DNA of 64,000 nt from positions 19,143,063-19,207,062 of the forward strand of contig CM037472.1 in assembly GCA_021014325.1 (NCBI GenBank), written 5' to 3'. The notes under the pieces are model-generated. The model worked only from the letters and a program-made list of their open reading frames with translations, was not told the origin of the DNA and did no database searches. The translations under genes and the position numbers were made by a program. This stretch comes from Plazaster borealis. Lineage: Eukaryota; Echinodermata; Asteroidea; Forcipulatida; Labidiasteridae. Below, piece after piece: positions 27,301 to 36,000 of this stretch; within the stretch, counting starts at the first letter, position 1; every line of letters begins with the position of its first letter.

Positions 27301-30038
27301 CTTTCTCGAAGGCTAAAAAGAAAAGGATTGCCACTAACAATTTTTTGCATTGTTAATTCCAGATCTTTATTTTCTTAAAGGAACGTTACAGAACTGGTGA
27401 TTAAAATTTTCTTTAATATCACAGATTTACATAAAACTGACACGGTCTAATGATGATGATAGTAGAAAACATCCCTAGAAATATTTCTGTCTGAAATGCC
27501 ATATTTGATGAGAAATAAATAATACTAATTTCCGATTGGAGTTTATCGCTCATGAGCGTTTTATTCATGCATTGTGTAACACATGCAAATGTGTAATCAG
27601 TTTTTCACTACTCGTGGCCGATCGATCTCAAACTTCAACAGGTTTGTCAGTTTATGTATATGGTGGATTATATAAAGTGCTTAACTGTTTTGTTAGCAAA
27701 AACCAATTCTGTAATGTTCCTTTAAAGTGGATAATCTCTTTTAATGGTTTTTGAAAGGGCATTCTCTTGTATGTTTATGTTTTTAATTTTATTTGTATGC
27801 ATTAAAGATAAATTTGCAATATTTACCAACATTGTTGTCAGCTAATTATAATGTACTTTTATGTATCATGCACAAGAAAACACGACCATGGCTCGATTTT
27901 CACAAAGCACTAAGATTCATCTTAAGATGAGTTGTCAGTATTACCACAGTGATTTGTATTGTGACATCTCACTTTGCTTAGCAATTAAGATTGATACACA
28001 GTTAAAGGCACTGTACACGTTTGGTAATTACTCAAAATGTATACTAACATAAAAACTGACTTGGTAACGAGCAACAGAGAGCTGTGTATTGTATAAAACA
28101 TTGTGAGAAACGACTCCCTCTGAAGTAACGTAGTTTTTGAGAAAGGGGTAATTTCTCACTAAAATAATTAAAGACTTCTTGCAAGAAGCCTTTTATTCCT
28201 ATCTGAAAGCACACAAATTTGTACAACAAGGGTGTTTGTTCTTTCATCATTTTCTTGCAACTTCGATGACCAATTGAGCCCAAATTTTCACAGGCTTGTT
28301 ATTTTATGCATATGTTGGGATACACCAGGCGAGACTTTGACAATTACTAAACGTGTTCAGTGCGATCAATCTTGGCTCTATTTGAAATCGGCCCCTGACT
28401 TACATTCTCCTGAAGATGAGCAGGGCCCTGTTTCATAAAGCTGTTAAGCACAAAAAGTTGCTCAGTGCAGACAAATCTAGCTTAACAGAAACAGGTTGCC
28501 AGCCAAACTACAATGTAATGTATAGTGTTTGTTACTGGTTCCCTGCTAAATTTGGCTCAGTAGAAAAAATTGCTAAGCTGGTTTTTTGCTAAACAGCTTT
28601 TTATGTAATTAGGACCAGAGTATACTGCTCGAAACCTCAAGACAAGAACGGCTCTTTTCAGGGACAACACGTCTCCCAAAAGAGATTTACATATGGTTGT
28701 ACCCGCAAGTTTACTGATGGACTAATTTTCTTAATGGAATTTTTATTGTTATGCACCCTCGAACAGGCTGGTCCTGGAGAGAGCGCAATATAAATTGAAT
28801 AAATTATTATTATTATTATTTACTGGTAATAGTTACTTCCGAAGATTTACAAACACCCACAGATTGATGATATGATCAGGCTTGGAATTACACAAAGGCC
28901 ACGGAGGTCATGGATTCTGTTGCCCCTGGTCTTGGGCCTTGGTGCCCCTTCAGAAGTTTCCCAAATACTTTAAGATTTTCCAATGGAAGTGCCCTTTGCA
29001 AAATGAAAATGGCCTTGCCCTCTCAAAGATGTAATTCCAGGCCTGTATGGTGTGAGCCCACATACACATAGTTGGTTTTAAGTAGATTTTACTGTGTAGA
29101 AAATAAGGATAGCACCTGCATGTTAACTGCATGAATACATTCAGCATGTTGAATGTCTGCACGGTAATATTTTCTTTAAGCAACTGCCTGTTTATTATTG
29201 CAGTGTGTGACCCAGCCATGGTTCTCCCCCAAGAGGTTTTTTTATTTAACGTTGGAGAGTCAAGGGGAAAAATCATTCCTCCTGAGCGCAATGCAAGTGA
29301 GGAATCAAAACACAGAGAAAGGACCAGGCATGACATTCTTCCTACTTTAGTCCGATTTCCGAATTTTTTTGCTTTTGGAAAACTCAGGGAAAAAATGTGA
29401 TTAAATAGCCTGAAACGCTTTTTACAGCCTTTCCCCATGTGTACATGTAGGTGAAGCTTTACTACTCGATAAAATGTTCCTGCTTTTTTCAAAGGACCAA
29501 ATATCATGCCTGGAAAGGTCACTGATAAGTTCCATGGACAAAACTCTAGTGAAACAAAGTTTTGTCATAGTGTAATGAAGTTACTCAATCAATGTTTTAA
29601 AAGTGTGAATGCTAAAAAAACAAAGTAGGCCTAGTTATTTTACAAATACAGAACACGAGAGAAGTTATTTTGATGGAAGTTTTGCTTTGTCCAGTGTCTG
29701 TTACTAGAGATCTGTATTTTCAATAGCTCCGTTTATTTCCTCTTCTGTCCACAGCGCCACCGTTGGATCCAGAGATTTTGAAGCTGGAGAAGTCAGGTCC
29801 TCCGCAGCCACTTCCAGCTCAGGCAACAAACAAACCCTTAGATGACATCCTGAAAAACACCACAACGTCCATGGTGAAGCAGAAGACGCAGAGAGATTCG
29901 GGTCTGAGCTCCGAAGCCAACCGAGTCCTAGACGGGTTACCGAAACTGTCCTTCATGCACGCCAAGGTGCTGATGTTTCCGATGAGACCCATAGAGGGCA
30001 GCACAAGAATTGGCTCACCACACGGCTCCCTCTTGTGA
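204..30038 (+). CDS. AFTPH: Aftiphilin homologue, C-terminal five coding exons (5' part outside window)
   Basis: Aftiphilin is a peripheral adaptor that binds clathrin and the AP-1 gamma ear and acts with gamma-synergin and p200/HEATR5B at the trans-Golgi network and endosomes (family knowledge). Exons seen: 204-333, 8528-8695, 11894-11954, 14974-15057, 29755-30038. All have AG/GT borders and compatible phases, giving 727 coding nt that end at TGA 30036-30038. Diagnostic stretches are [20 protein letters not shown], the aromatic-acidic [13 protein letters not shown], and [12 protein letters not shown] near the C terminus; I recognise the last two as aftiphilin signatures. The segment corresponds to the clathrin-binding region and tail of vertebrate aftiphilin. 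The first exon starts with one base of a split codon, so the gene continues to the left. Introns are 8.2, 3.2, 3.0 and 14.7 kb and repeat-filled. Confidence 0.93.
2392..2569 (-). mobile_element. Family B repeat with CAGGCCTG ends
   Basis: 178 bp between CAGGCCTGATGG and TTCAGGCCTG. Shared core strings are GGGCAAGGGCACCAAGGC, TTCTATTGGAAC and GGCAATTGCCTC. No ORF. Confidence 0.75.
3062..3257 (+). mobile_element. Family B repeat, right end eroded
   Basis: CCAGGCCTGATACTTCACGG, then CAATTGCCTCCATGCCCCTGG and CCTTGAAATGTTTGA. The right CAGGCCTG end is not visible. Confidence 0.6.
4252..4420 (+). mobile_element. Family B repeat, partial
   Basis: CAGGTCAGATACTTCGTGGA, then CCCTCCATGCCCTCTGGTCA. 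Similar to the 12508 copy; the right end is lost. Confidence 0.6.
4837..5028 (+). mobile_element. Family A palindromic MITE, near-complete
   Basis: 192 bp. It starts GGGCCCAATTTCATAGAGCT and ends with the inverted copy (AGCTCTATGAAATTGGACCC). Inner arms repeat GCTTAAGCA and GGTTACCAGCCAAAAT, with TTGTGACTGGTATCC in the middle. No coding potential; it lies in AFTPH intron 1 of this window. Confidence 0.85.
5198..5372. mobile_element. Family G MITE (AGGCATGA ends)
   Basis: ACAGGCATGATTTTCTTCCTA to GGGCCAAATGTCATGCCTGA, about 175 bp. It shares its ends and CTTCCTACTTTA with 29327-29514. Confidence 0.6.
5625..5944. mobile_element. piggyBac-type MITE with TTAA ends
   Basis: TTAACCCTTTAAAGACC at 5625 and CTCTAAAGGGTTAA ending at 5944. 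The ends are inverted and flanked by TTAA, the piggyBac target. The interior has an A19/T15 homopolymer pair (5736-5770) and no ORF. Confidence 0.75.
8130..8232 (+). promoter_or_regulatory. Cluster of octamer (ATGCAAAT) motifs
   Basis: Exact ATGCAAAT occurs at 8138-8145, 8191-8198, 8208-8215 and 8224-8231, with near matches between (TGTGCAAAT, ATGCAACT). ATGCAAAT is the POU-factor octamer. The units sit in 17-20-bp imperfect repeats (TTTCTAATGTATGCAA), so this may be only a decayed minisatellite. Confidence 0.35.
8528..8695 (+). CDS. AFTPH: AFTPH coding exon (fourth from last)
   Basis: The acceptor is CTCGTCTGCAG at 8527 and the donor is TTG|GTAAGC at 8696. The exon is 168 nt, phase 0 at both ends, so skipping it would keep the frame. 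It encodes a Pro/Glu/Gly-rich linker containing [16 protein letters not shown], which matches the 'VPMYAAGLGMLEPTK' type block of vertebrate aftiphilin. The rest of the exon ([19 protein letters not shown]) looks disordered. Confidence 0.9.
8767..8959 (+). mobile_element. Family A palindromic MITE (first of a tandem pair)
   Basis: Starts GGGTTTAATTTCATAGAGCT and ends CTCTATGAAACTGGGCCC. The next copy starts four bases later in the same orientation. It lies just 70 bp downstream of an AFTPH exon. Confidence 0.82.
8963..9153 (+). mobile_element. Family A palindromic MITE (second of a tandem pair)
   Basis: Starts GCCCAATTTCATAGAGCTGC and ends TCTATGAAATTGGGCCC. It is closer to the 4837 copy than to its own tandem neighbour, so the pair looks like two insertions rather than a recent duplication. 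Confidence 0.82.
10490..10845. mobile_element. Two adjacent diverged family A MITEs
   Basis: 10490-10667 runs from CCAATTTCATACAGCC to TTCATGAAATTGGGCCC. 10672-10845 is a more decayed copy, recognisable by GCTAAGCAGCTTTTATGAAACTGGT at its right end. Confidence 0.6.
11120..11492 (+). repeat. Minisatellite, GGGAAGTGTGTAATTCA / GGGAAGTTTGTCA units
   Basis: About 370 bp of two alternating unit types: a 17-base type and a 13-base type lacking the AATT part. The register is irregular and there are no unique spacers. It lies in an AFTPH intron about 400 bp before the exon at 11894. Confidence 0.92.
11894..11954 (+). CDS. AFTPH: AFTPH coding exon (third from last)
   Basis: Small 61-nt exon. The acceptor is CTTCTTACAG at 11893 and the donor is GATG|GTAAGT at 11955. 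It encodes [15 protein letters not shown], the most recognisable aftiphilin motif. The exon starts in phase 0 and leaves one base (G), completed by CC of the next exon to give Ala. Confidence 0.94.
12165..12309. mobile_element. MITE with GGCGGCTAnGnCTAnGGCTA ends
   Basis: AGGCTGGATCCAAATTGGCGG and the inverted end CCGCCAGTTCGGACATGGCC, with repeated TAGCCG units inside the arms. The middle has CTTCAACGCGTGATGACCTG. Confidence 0.7.
12508..12839 (+). mobile_element. Family B repeat interrupted by another repeat
   Basis: CCAGGCCTGATACTTCACTG at 12508 resumes at about 12710 (CAATTGCCTCCATGCCCCC) and ends ACAACAGGCCTG at 12839. The 12540-12705 insert (GGAACCAGACTATTTTTTTC, CTTCCAGCCTCGGTTTGGTT) is a separate repeat also seen at 15180-15240 and 30380-30420. 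Confidence 0.6.
13717..14113. mobile_element. Family C long-TIR element, diverged
   Basis: AAAGGGATTGTACAGGTTTG to CCAAACATATACAATCCCTTT, about 397 bp with inverted ends. The inner part has ACTTACTTGGT and TTTCTCAGAT units shared with other copies. Confidence 0.72.
14722..14884. mobile_element. Family A-type MITE, diverged
   Basis: Starts ATTCAATTTCATAAAGCTGT and ends GCTAAGCAGCTTTATGAGATTG. It lies 90 bp upstream of the AFTPH exon at 14974. Confidence 0.65.
14974..15057 (+). CDS. AFTPH: AFTPH coding exon (penultimate)
   Basis: 84-nt exon. The acceptor is CTTCCGCAG at 14973 and the donor is TCAG|GTAACA at 15058. It encodes [13 protein letters not shown] followed by a basic Ser/Lys/His stretch. 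The NLDIF block parallels the 'LNLDFF' motif after the FDWS element in vertebrates. It begins with two bases of a split Ala codon and ends with one base of the next. It is the right size and phase for an alternatively used exon, but I cannot test that here. Confidence 0.88.
16755..17115. mobile_element. Family D TIR element enclosing a tRNA-like sequence
   Basis: The left arm (CACCCATACACCGATGTGTG ... CACTGTTTACTCAGTACTTTCC) is repeated inverted at 17025-17085 (GAAAGTACCGAGTATACAGTG ... CGGTGTATGGGT). Between them, on the minus strand, lies a tRNA-like stretch (16937 to 16864): TCTCGGTGGTCTAGTTGGTA box A and GGATTCGAATCC box B. Confidence 0.65.
16864..16937 (-). other. tRNA-like sequence (not a functional tRNA gene)
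   Basis: Box A-like GTGGTCTAGTTGGTAAGA and box B GGATTCGAATCC are at tRNA spacing, but no matching acceptor stem closes around them. A second copy lies at 22225-22305 and a plus-strand piece at 3388-3430. Confidence 0.55.
18425..18660 (+). repeat. Family F dispersed repeat, copy 1
   Basis: Shares TTTTGACAGATG, GCTGATGGACGTGAGATAAT and a GACAATAA end with 54158-54400. Confidence 0.5.
19505..19880 (-). mobile_element. Family C long-TIR element
   Basis: AAAGGCACTGAACACATTTGG to ATTACCAAACATGTACGATACCTTT. Shared inner strings are TTGGTGTATCCCAACAT, AAATTTGGGCTCAATTGGTC and TCAGAGGGAGTTGTTTCTCA. Confidence 0.8.
21540..21707 (+). mobile_element. Family B subfamily copy (GGAATTACAC type)
   Basis: CAGGCTTGGAATTACACAG to ATTTCCAGGCCTG, with TTGCCCCTGGTCTTGACC and AATGGCCTTGCCCTCTCAAA. 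Very similar to 28877-29044. Confidence 0.72.
22150..22745. mobile_element. Family D TIR/tRNA-like element interrupted by a MITE
   Basis: Left arm ACTCATACACTGATGTGTGTG ... CAGTAATTTCC; tRNA-like part with GGATTCGAACCC and TTATCACTAGACCACCGAGA; right arm split at 22425/22663 and resuming CAGTGCTTAAAACACTTCAGTG to AATATTCTTCATTCC. A solitary right-arm remnant is at 4585-4645. Confidence 0.65.
22431..22662. mobile_element. Family A-prime palindromic MITE nested in a TIR element
   Basis: CCAAATTTCATGGCTCTACT to AGAGCCATGAAATTGAGCCC, with inner GCGGAATTCCCTGCTTCCG. It interrupts the right arm of the 22150-22745 element between GAGTATA and CAGTGCTT. Confidence 0.75.
24594..24621. repeat. Hairpin-forming palindrome
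   Basis: GGTGTTCCGGGC and GCCCGAACACC pair over 11 positions with one bulged base and a TGTAT loop. The function is unknown. Confidence 0.5.
25662..25890. mobile_element. Family A-prime MITEs (composite)
   Basis: Two left ends (GGGCTAATTTCATGGCCCTGC at 25664 and GCCCAATTTCATGGCACTGC at 25782) and one right end (AGAGCCAGGAAATTGGGCCC), all with GCGGAATTCTGCGCTTAC units. It looks like one element inserted beside a partial copy. Confidence 0.65.
26488..26774. mobile_element. Family A-prime MITE (composite)
   Basis: Left ends CCCAATTTCATAGAGCTGCT at about 26490 and TATTTCATAGCGCTGATAAC at about 26548; right end GAAGCAGCGCTATGAAACTGG. Confidence 0.6.
28003..28347 (+). mobile_element. Family C long-TIR element
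   Basis: AAAGGCACTGTACACGTTTGG to CAATTACTAAACGTGTTCAGTGC. Reverse orientation relative to 19505; short frames in it are artefacts. Confidence 0.8.
28405..28822 (+). mobile_element. Second copy of the palindromic/hammerhead-like element, interrupted by a MITE
   Basis: 28405-28423 (CTCCTGAAGATGAGCAG) continues at 28619 (AGTATACTGCTCGAAAC) through GGCTCTTTTCAGGGACAACAC to GGTTGTACCCGCAAGTTTACT near 28722. This matches 60550-60670 at roughly 80 percent by eye. The intervening 28424-28616 is a palindromic MITE. Sequence further right ends in GAGCGCAATATAAATTG and an ATT microsatellite (28800-28822), like a retroelement tail. Confidence 0.6.
28424..28616 (+). mobile_element. Family A palindromic MITE inserted in the 28405 element
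   Basis: 193 bp from GGCCCTGTTTCATAAAGCTG to the inverted end ...CAGCTTTTTATGTAATTAGGACC. The related copy at 60541-60590 supplies the empty site (GAGCAGAGTATAC), so the inserted piece is bounded to within three bases. The duplicated target is AG or CAG. Confidence 0.8.
28877..29044 (+). mobile_element. Family B subfamily copy (GGAATTACAC type)
   Basis: CAGGCTTGGAATTACACAAA to TAATTCCAGGCCTG; 168 bp, the same length and order as 21540-21707. It contributes to a 190-codon open frame on the minus strand (28950-29522) that is a repeat artefact. Confidence 0.72.
29327..29514. mobile_element. Family G MITE (AGGCATGA ends), 240 bp before AFTPH last exon
   Basis: CAGGCATGACATTCTTCCTA to GGACCAAATATCATGCCTG, 188 bp, inverted ends. 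Confidence 0.62.
29755..30038 (+). CDS. AFTPH: AFTPH terminal coding exon with stop
   Basis: The acceptor is TCTTCTGTCCACAG at 29754. The split codon G+CG gives Ala, followed by a Pro-rich start, LDDILKNTT, a Lys/Arg segment, then [25 protein letters not shown], the conserved C-terminal helix of aftiphilin (family comparison from memory). TGA lies at 30036-30038. No polyadenylation site could be assigned with confidence downstream because AATAAA-like strings there lie inside repeats. Confidence 0.93.
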
Positions 30039-30424
30039 CGAGGGAAGCGAGAATAATGTGAACTATAGCAGAATTGATGGATAGCCAAGTGATTGAAACT
30101 CGCAAATGTAAAACTTCTCACTATTTCAATGAGAGAGCAACACCAGTACTAGAACATTGAGAAGGGCGAGACTTCAAGATACTATTTCTCAATACTGTCA
30201 AATTTATTCTTCAATTGTCACATCTATTTATAAGGATTTAAAATCCATTTGTTTTGAAGCTGTGGTCTAGGAAAGCCTTCACATGACTTTAGCCTAAAGA
30301 CAATATGCCATGCCTTGGAAGCCTGTGTCATGTTCCCCGTACATGCAATACATAGAGCAATGATAATTCTTATTTCATATAAAGGGACCAGGCTATTTTC
30401 TCGTATCAGTCTCAATTTGGTTAA

Positions 30425-30805
30425 AGGCACGAGACACGTTTGGTAATTGTCAAAGACCAGTATTTTCTCTTGGTGTATCCCAACATATGCATAAAATAAC
30501 AAACCTGTGAAAATTTGGGCTCAATTAGTCATCGAAGTTGCAAGCAAATAATGTAAGAAAAAACACCCCTTGTTGCACAAATTTGTGTGCTTTCAGATGC
30601 CTGAGAAAGGCTTCAAGCCTGTAGTCTTTCTCAGATTTAAATATTTTAGTGGGAAATTACCTCTTTCTCCAAAACTCATTACTTCAGAGGGAGTTGTTTC
30701 TCACAATGTTTTATACTATCAACAGCTCTCCGTTGCTCGTTACCAAGTAAGTTTTTATGCTAATATATATTTTGAGTAATTACCAAACATATCCAGTACC
30801 TTTAA
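30425..30805 (-). mobile_element. Family C long-TIR element just past the AFTPH stop
   Basis: AAAGGCACGAGACACGTTTGG to ATTACCAAACATATCCAGTACCTTT. It sits about 390 bp after the stop codon, so it may be inside the AFTPH 3' UTR. Confidence 0.8.
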
Positions 30806-31742
30806 ATCAGGTTGAATTCGTGAGGGGCGTATGTGAACCGAATTCATGTGATGCATAACAAGTAAACAAACTGGGTTTTTTTCATTGTTGTTATTATTAT
30901 GTTTATGTATTTCGTCATTGATGCAAGAAAACTACATACAAGAAAATAAAATAAGATGAAACTGTAATTGTGATGCAAGACGTTCCCTGATGAAAGCGCC
31001 CTCATGCGGTCGAAAATATTGTCAATTGGAGAAGGCGGCAAGATGGCCCAACCATGAAGGTGGTTTATTGCTGGCGAATCTTTTTCAAAATGTTGACTTC
31101 TGGCAATTTTTCTCAAGGTAACATAGTGTAAGGTAACAGCAGTGCAGACCTTTATGTCACAACTCACTGTCCTGCTTCTATTTTGTTGATCACCACAACC
31201 CACAGGAATAAGTGTTCATGAAGTTATTTGAATGTCTACCAGTTGTGGACAGTTACTACAACCCTCCTGTAAACTGGTACCGCAGACTGCCACAAAGTAC
31301 CATACCTTCCAGGCTAGCATTGAGTGCATGGGTTTCTTCTGTTTGTACAGCTGGTATTATCAGGAAACCCTTTGGCTTGTGTACTGTGGACTTAGTCTCT
31401 ACAGTCTCCTGTGGAATTTTGTGGCAAGGGCCAGTTGGGCAGTTGAATATATTGATAGTAATGGGGTGATTTAAAAACAGTGCTATTGTCTACCTTGTCT
31501 ACCATGTAAAGCTTCACTTGTAGAGGGTTATTTTTAAAGTTTTTTGTTTATATTAAATTATTTGAGTAGCACCCAATACGTCTGTTTGATCACATTATGT
31601 TTTCAACATTTCTTCCCAATGATTGTCACAACTACACATCATATGTTAATGCTCTTGCTAATCTCTTTAATTTGTACACAGCTCAAACACATGCAGGTGT
31701 TCACCTAAATGGTTGCAGGCTAAATGATTACAGGCCGTCGAT

Positions 31743-31798
31743 AGACCCCTTGCATAGTCCGGCCATCGCCAGACCCCTTGCATAGTCCGGCCATCGCC
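31743..31798 (+). repeat. Exact tandem duplication of 28 bp
   Basis: AGACCCCTTGCATAGTCCGG plus CCATCGCC occurs twice without a mismatch. It sits at the left edge of a repeat that continues through CCTCAGCAAGGGCGCC; a relative is at 57797-57890. Confidence 0.9.
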
Positions 31799-31924
31799 AA
31801 GGTTAAAACAATGGAAATGTGTACGTGTGTACGCGCAAGGCATAACTCTCAACCAATGATGGGTCTTCCTTTGACCTCAGCAAGGGCGCCGTTTTTGACA
31901 TCTTTTTGACATCTAAGTAACGGG

Positions 31925-32094
31925 CAGGCCTGATGCTTCATGGAGGCAATTGCTTCCATTGCCCCTGTGCATTACCTTGGTGCCCCCTTGAAACGTTCTG
32001 ATAGAAATTTACAATTTGCTCATAGTGGGTGCCCTTTACAAAGGAGAAAATTTGTTGGTGCCTTTGCCCTTTTAAGAACGAAGCAGCAGGCCTG
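31925..32094 (+). mobile_element. Family B repeat, complete
   Basis: CAGGCCTGATGCTTCATGGA to GAACGAAGCAGCAGGCCTG, 170 bp, with both CAGGCCTG ends intact. The ends GATGCTTC and GAAGCAGC are inverted, so the terminal repeat extends past the palindrome. Confidence 0.78.
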
Positions 32095-32963
32095 AAGGGG
32101 TCTATGACGACTTGAAGACTGTACTCTGTAAGAGACTGTACGTATCTTTGTTATTATGTGTATTAGTGAAGTGTTTGATGGTAATCTTGTTTTTACTTAC
32201 ACTACTCCAGAGTAAGTAAAAGCAGAACTAAAGACTTGAATCATGTTTACAGGGAAGGATTTCGTCCAGCAATTTTGCATAGCAAGCTATTTAGACTGAG
32301 CATGATTTGTGTACACTGAATGCTAATATTGAGTAGCAAATTATGATTTTTTGAGCAGCAACTGATACATTTTGTGTAGCAATTTGCTCTGCTATACAAG
32401 GGAAATCGTTCACTGTGTTATAGGGAAAAAATGACAGCCAGTCATGAAATTCTAGGCTGCTTATTTTTGGTTATGAAATAACCTTCTCATTTTGAATGTT
32501 GAGATTGTAAAGATGATTGCTTAATAAATGCACTCGGTTGTGCCAAATGCAGAATTTTGACTCTATTTTTGCGATAGATAGTTCAAATGGTTATCCAAGC
32601 CGAAAAGTAATTTTTTAAAGCCGTGTACAAGACAGATGACAACAGTAATTAAGAATTCTTAGATGTCATTTCTCCTTAAGAGGACATAAATTTTGTACTA
32701 AATGAAAGTTTAATTTTGCTTCACTTGGCTGAAAAATTATATGTATGCGTATTTATGGTGTCTGTCAGTGAAAGAAGAATTATCAAGAATGGTTGCACTC
32801 AACAGTTGCAGCCACCAATTAAGTAACTAATCAGTAATACAGGGAATGTAATTTAACTCATTTAATAACAAATCCCGATTGCATGAATTTAAAGATTCTC
32901 TGCATTATCATCTTTCCTCCATTGCTGGAAACTTCAATTTCTCAAATGTATGTTTTGAGATAA

Positions 32964-33098
32964 AGACCGAATCTGAGTTACTGGCTACAGCTACGGCTAC
33001 GACTGTTGCCAAGGGTGTTGCTTAGGGCTTCCTATACTTCAACGCATGATGACTTGGTGATCCAGCCGTAGCTGTAGCCGCCAAATCGGACACGGCCA
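32964..33098. mobile_element. MITE, second copy of the GGCGGCTA family
   Basis: Shares GACTGTTGCCAAGGGTG, CTTCAACGCATGATGAC, GATCCAGCCGTAGC and the end CCAAATCGGACACGGCC with 12165-12309. Confidence 0.68.
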
Positions 33099-36000
33099 TA
33101 AAGGGTTGTTCATGAAAGGAACAATCCTGTCAGATGAGATTCAAAGCAAGAAGAATAATATTCATGGAATGATTGCAAGAATTTGGATGTTTGTAAAACT
33201 CTTGTCAGTGGTTCACTCGCGAACGCTGAATAATCACACCCCACACACTTTTTACAGTGAATGCAAATCTCGCTTGTGCTAATGTTTTATCAAAAGAGCT
33301 GAACCAATGCTTGGACCAACTTAAACTGATTATTCACACCCCCCCCCCTCCAAATTGTGAAAGAAACTCTTGAAGGTCAAACAGAATACAAGTGAGTGAA
33401 GCATCATTTGCATAAATGCCCAAATTACCTAGAGATGCAAGGCTTACCCCCGTGTGGATTTTTTAAACTCTTTGCTATAGTTTTGGTTAAATATTTTACC
33501 TGCAATTGACTAAAGAACATAGCCTTCCCCCCTTATGAATTTGTCAAATTCTACTCTGTAGCTTTTTTTTTGTTGCTCAAAATTCACTAAAAATTAAGGC
33601 TTACCCCTTGTGAATTTGTAAAATGCTACGCTCTAGCATTGGTTCAGTTTGTTTGCTCAAAATTAAATAAAATTGCAACAGTTTTGCCCAAATTACCATT
33701 GATGAACCAATTCACCAGATGTCATCACTCGCAATCAATCTCAGTTGTGTCATAGTTGGGGCCAGATTCCCCATGTGATACTGTGCAGCAGTGCGCATTT
33801 TCGGTGACGAGTGCGCAGTTACACTCAATTCATACCTTTGCACGCTATTTGACTCAGAGGTCCTTAAATGGGAGACCTTGGGCAGACAGTAGCCGAGTGT
33901 GACATGAGTTCAAGGGGGTCTTTAAACAGAAAAATTGAAAACAGTTGATACTAGTTATCCTGAAAAGGAGGGAACAAAGTAAAAACCCCGATAAAATATT
34001 TCAGTTTTATCACATTTTCCTGCGGTATAAACTTGAGAAGAAAAAGAGAGTTAAAAAATAAGTAGTCCTATCTTTTCATTGCTATTTATTGAGATGTTTC
34101 CCTTGTACACTTGACTAACATAACAAAGATAGAAATAATGTGCAATCGATTCTGTGAATAATTTATATCCTTACAAGTTTCTTGTCGAATGATAATTTGA
34201 TTGCTGTAAATGTATACAAAATATATTCTCTTATTTCCGATGTTACTTTTTGTAAATACTGTACACATATAAAATGTATATATAAAATGTCTAGCATACA
34301 TTAATTCATACGGAATATACTTCTACTAAAGCAGATTCTTCTTAGCAAGTTCAGACAGTACACCAAAAATTGCTTAGAGGTAGGCTTCACGGTTTGTTAA
34401 ACTTCAAATCCGTTTTTGCTCAACATTTATATATGTGACGTTCCAAGCCCAAACTAGATACTTCCTGACAAAATGGGGTTTATGTTCTCATCAAACAGAT
34501 GAGAAAAAGAGTTTTCAAGTAACACATAATAAGGGCAGATAATGTAAGTATGTCTGGACATATAGAATGTTTAAGACATCACATTGATATCATGGCTGTT
34601 GTTTTTAACTTTTAATGCCATTTCCATTATTTCTAAAAACTGCCTGATTTGGGCGTCGGGCGTCACATTGTTTGAAGTACCCTGTTGTCTTGACAACATT
34701 ACCTTTTATGATGTAAAATTTGATGTGAAGTTTCATTCTACTTGACTCATTTTTTTAAAAGAATGAAGATTTTGTTTGTATTTATACTAAAGGTAATTTT
34801 GGTTGGTAAGCAGTTTGTAACAGCTAATTATATTTGTTTATGTATTTATTTGTTTATATCTTTATGTTTATATGAAATGTAAAGATATAAAACAAAATAT
34901 AAAAAAATAACAAATAGTATTAGCTGTTGCTCAACTGACCTCTGGTATCAATGCAAAACAAACACCCTGTTTTGACCATGGCAGAGTTTTTATCAAAGGC
35001 TAAAATGTAAAACATTAATACAAAATAACAGTGAATTAGAAATGCATTTTAAAGATTGAAGACGCAAACAACCTTCTGTAGCTACATTTAAGGATTCAAA
35101 GCTTCAAATTTAAGGATTCAAAGCTTTAAACAACAAGCTTCCTTCTAGTTGTCAAAACTTTAAAATCAATTATTTAAATCTGTGGCCAATTTCATAAAGT
35201 TGTTTACTGGCAAGCAAGCAAGTTTGTGCGCTTACTGTACTGTTCAGGAAAGTGTATAAGCAAAATAGAATTTGATAATCAATGTAGAAGATTGGCAATG
35301 CATGTGTACCCATTCAAAATGGATTCAAATTCATGCTTTTTTTCCTTTGCTTATGGTAAGCACAGATCGGAAATGGAAACTCTACTAAGGATTGTAACTG
35401 ACTTTTCTAAAGGAACATGTTTTAATGCTCACCAAATTTTAAAAAAAAAACCCTAAAAAACCCCACTTAATCGAATTGTGCTCAGGCTACAAACATATTT
35501 AGACATTCACACACAATTCTACAATGAAATAATGAGAGCTACATTTTAATACAGAACTAGCACCTGTACAAATATAAAACAATTCGGAGGGTGTAACAAG
35601 AGAATTATATGTGATTAAATCAGGTGAGATGTTCAAAAAAACTACATACTGCAAAATTTAAAAGCAGAAAGGCAAGAGTAAATTATGCACTAGCTATTGT
35701 GCACCGTTGGATATCAAAGCATACAATGTACTAAGCCGAAACTACAAACACTTCAACAAAAGTACATGAGCAATTTCAAAATGATGGGCTAAAGACGTTG
35801 TGCTGATGGTTTGAACGTTAAAACTGCATAAATACATCGTCATTCAATGTTTTTTAATTTTTTTTAAGACATCCCTGGTTGCATTTACCCAGTTTCAAGA
35901 GTAAAACCTTGAAAAGTTGTGTAGTTAACAAGAAAGACAATGGCTGTTCAACACAATGCTGAACAATTCAATGAAAAGTATTTAAAAGAATGTTTAATTT

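Larger units (their letters stand above)
15058..29754. other. AFTPH intron (14.7 kb)
   Basis: The largest intron in the window. It contains family D (16755, 22150), F (18425), C (19505, 28003), B (21540, 28877), A-prime (25662, 26488), G (29327) and the hammerhead-like element (28405). 20000-21500 and 23000-25600 show no gene and no recognisable repeat beyond T- and A-rich tracts. None of the open frames here has a family resemblance I can name. Confidence 0.65.

Noticed and set aside
29131..29400. Open frame on the plus strand before the AFTPH last exon
   Set aside because: It covers the family G MITE, has no splice-compatible phase with neighbouring AFTPH exons and no aftiphilin similarity.
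28950..29522. 190-codon open frame on the minus strand, the second longest in the window
   Set aside because: It spans the family B repeat (28877-29044) and the family G MITE (29327-29514), has no recognisable domain, and lies in an AFTPH intron.
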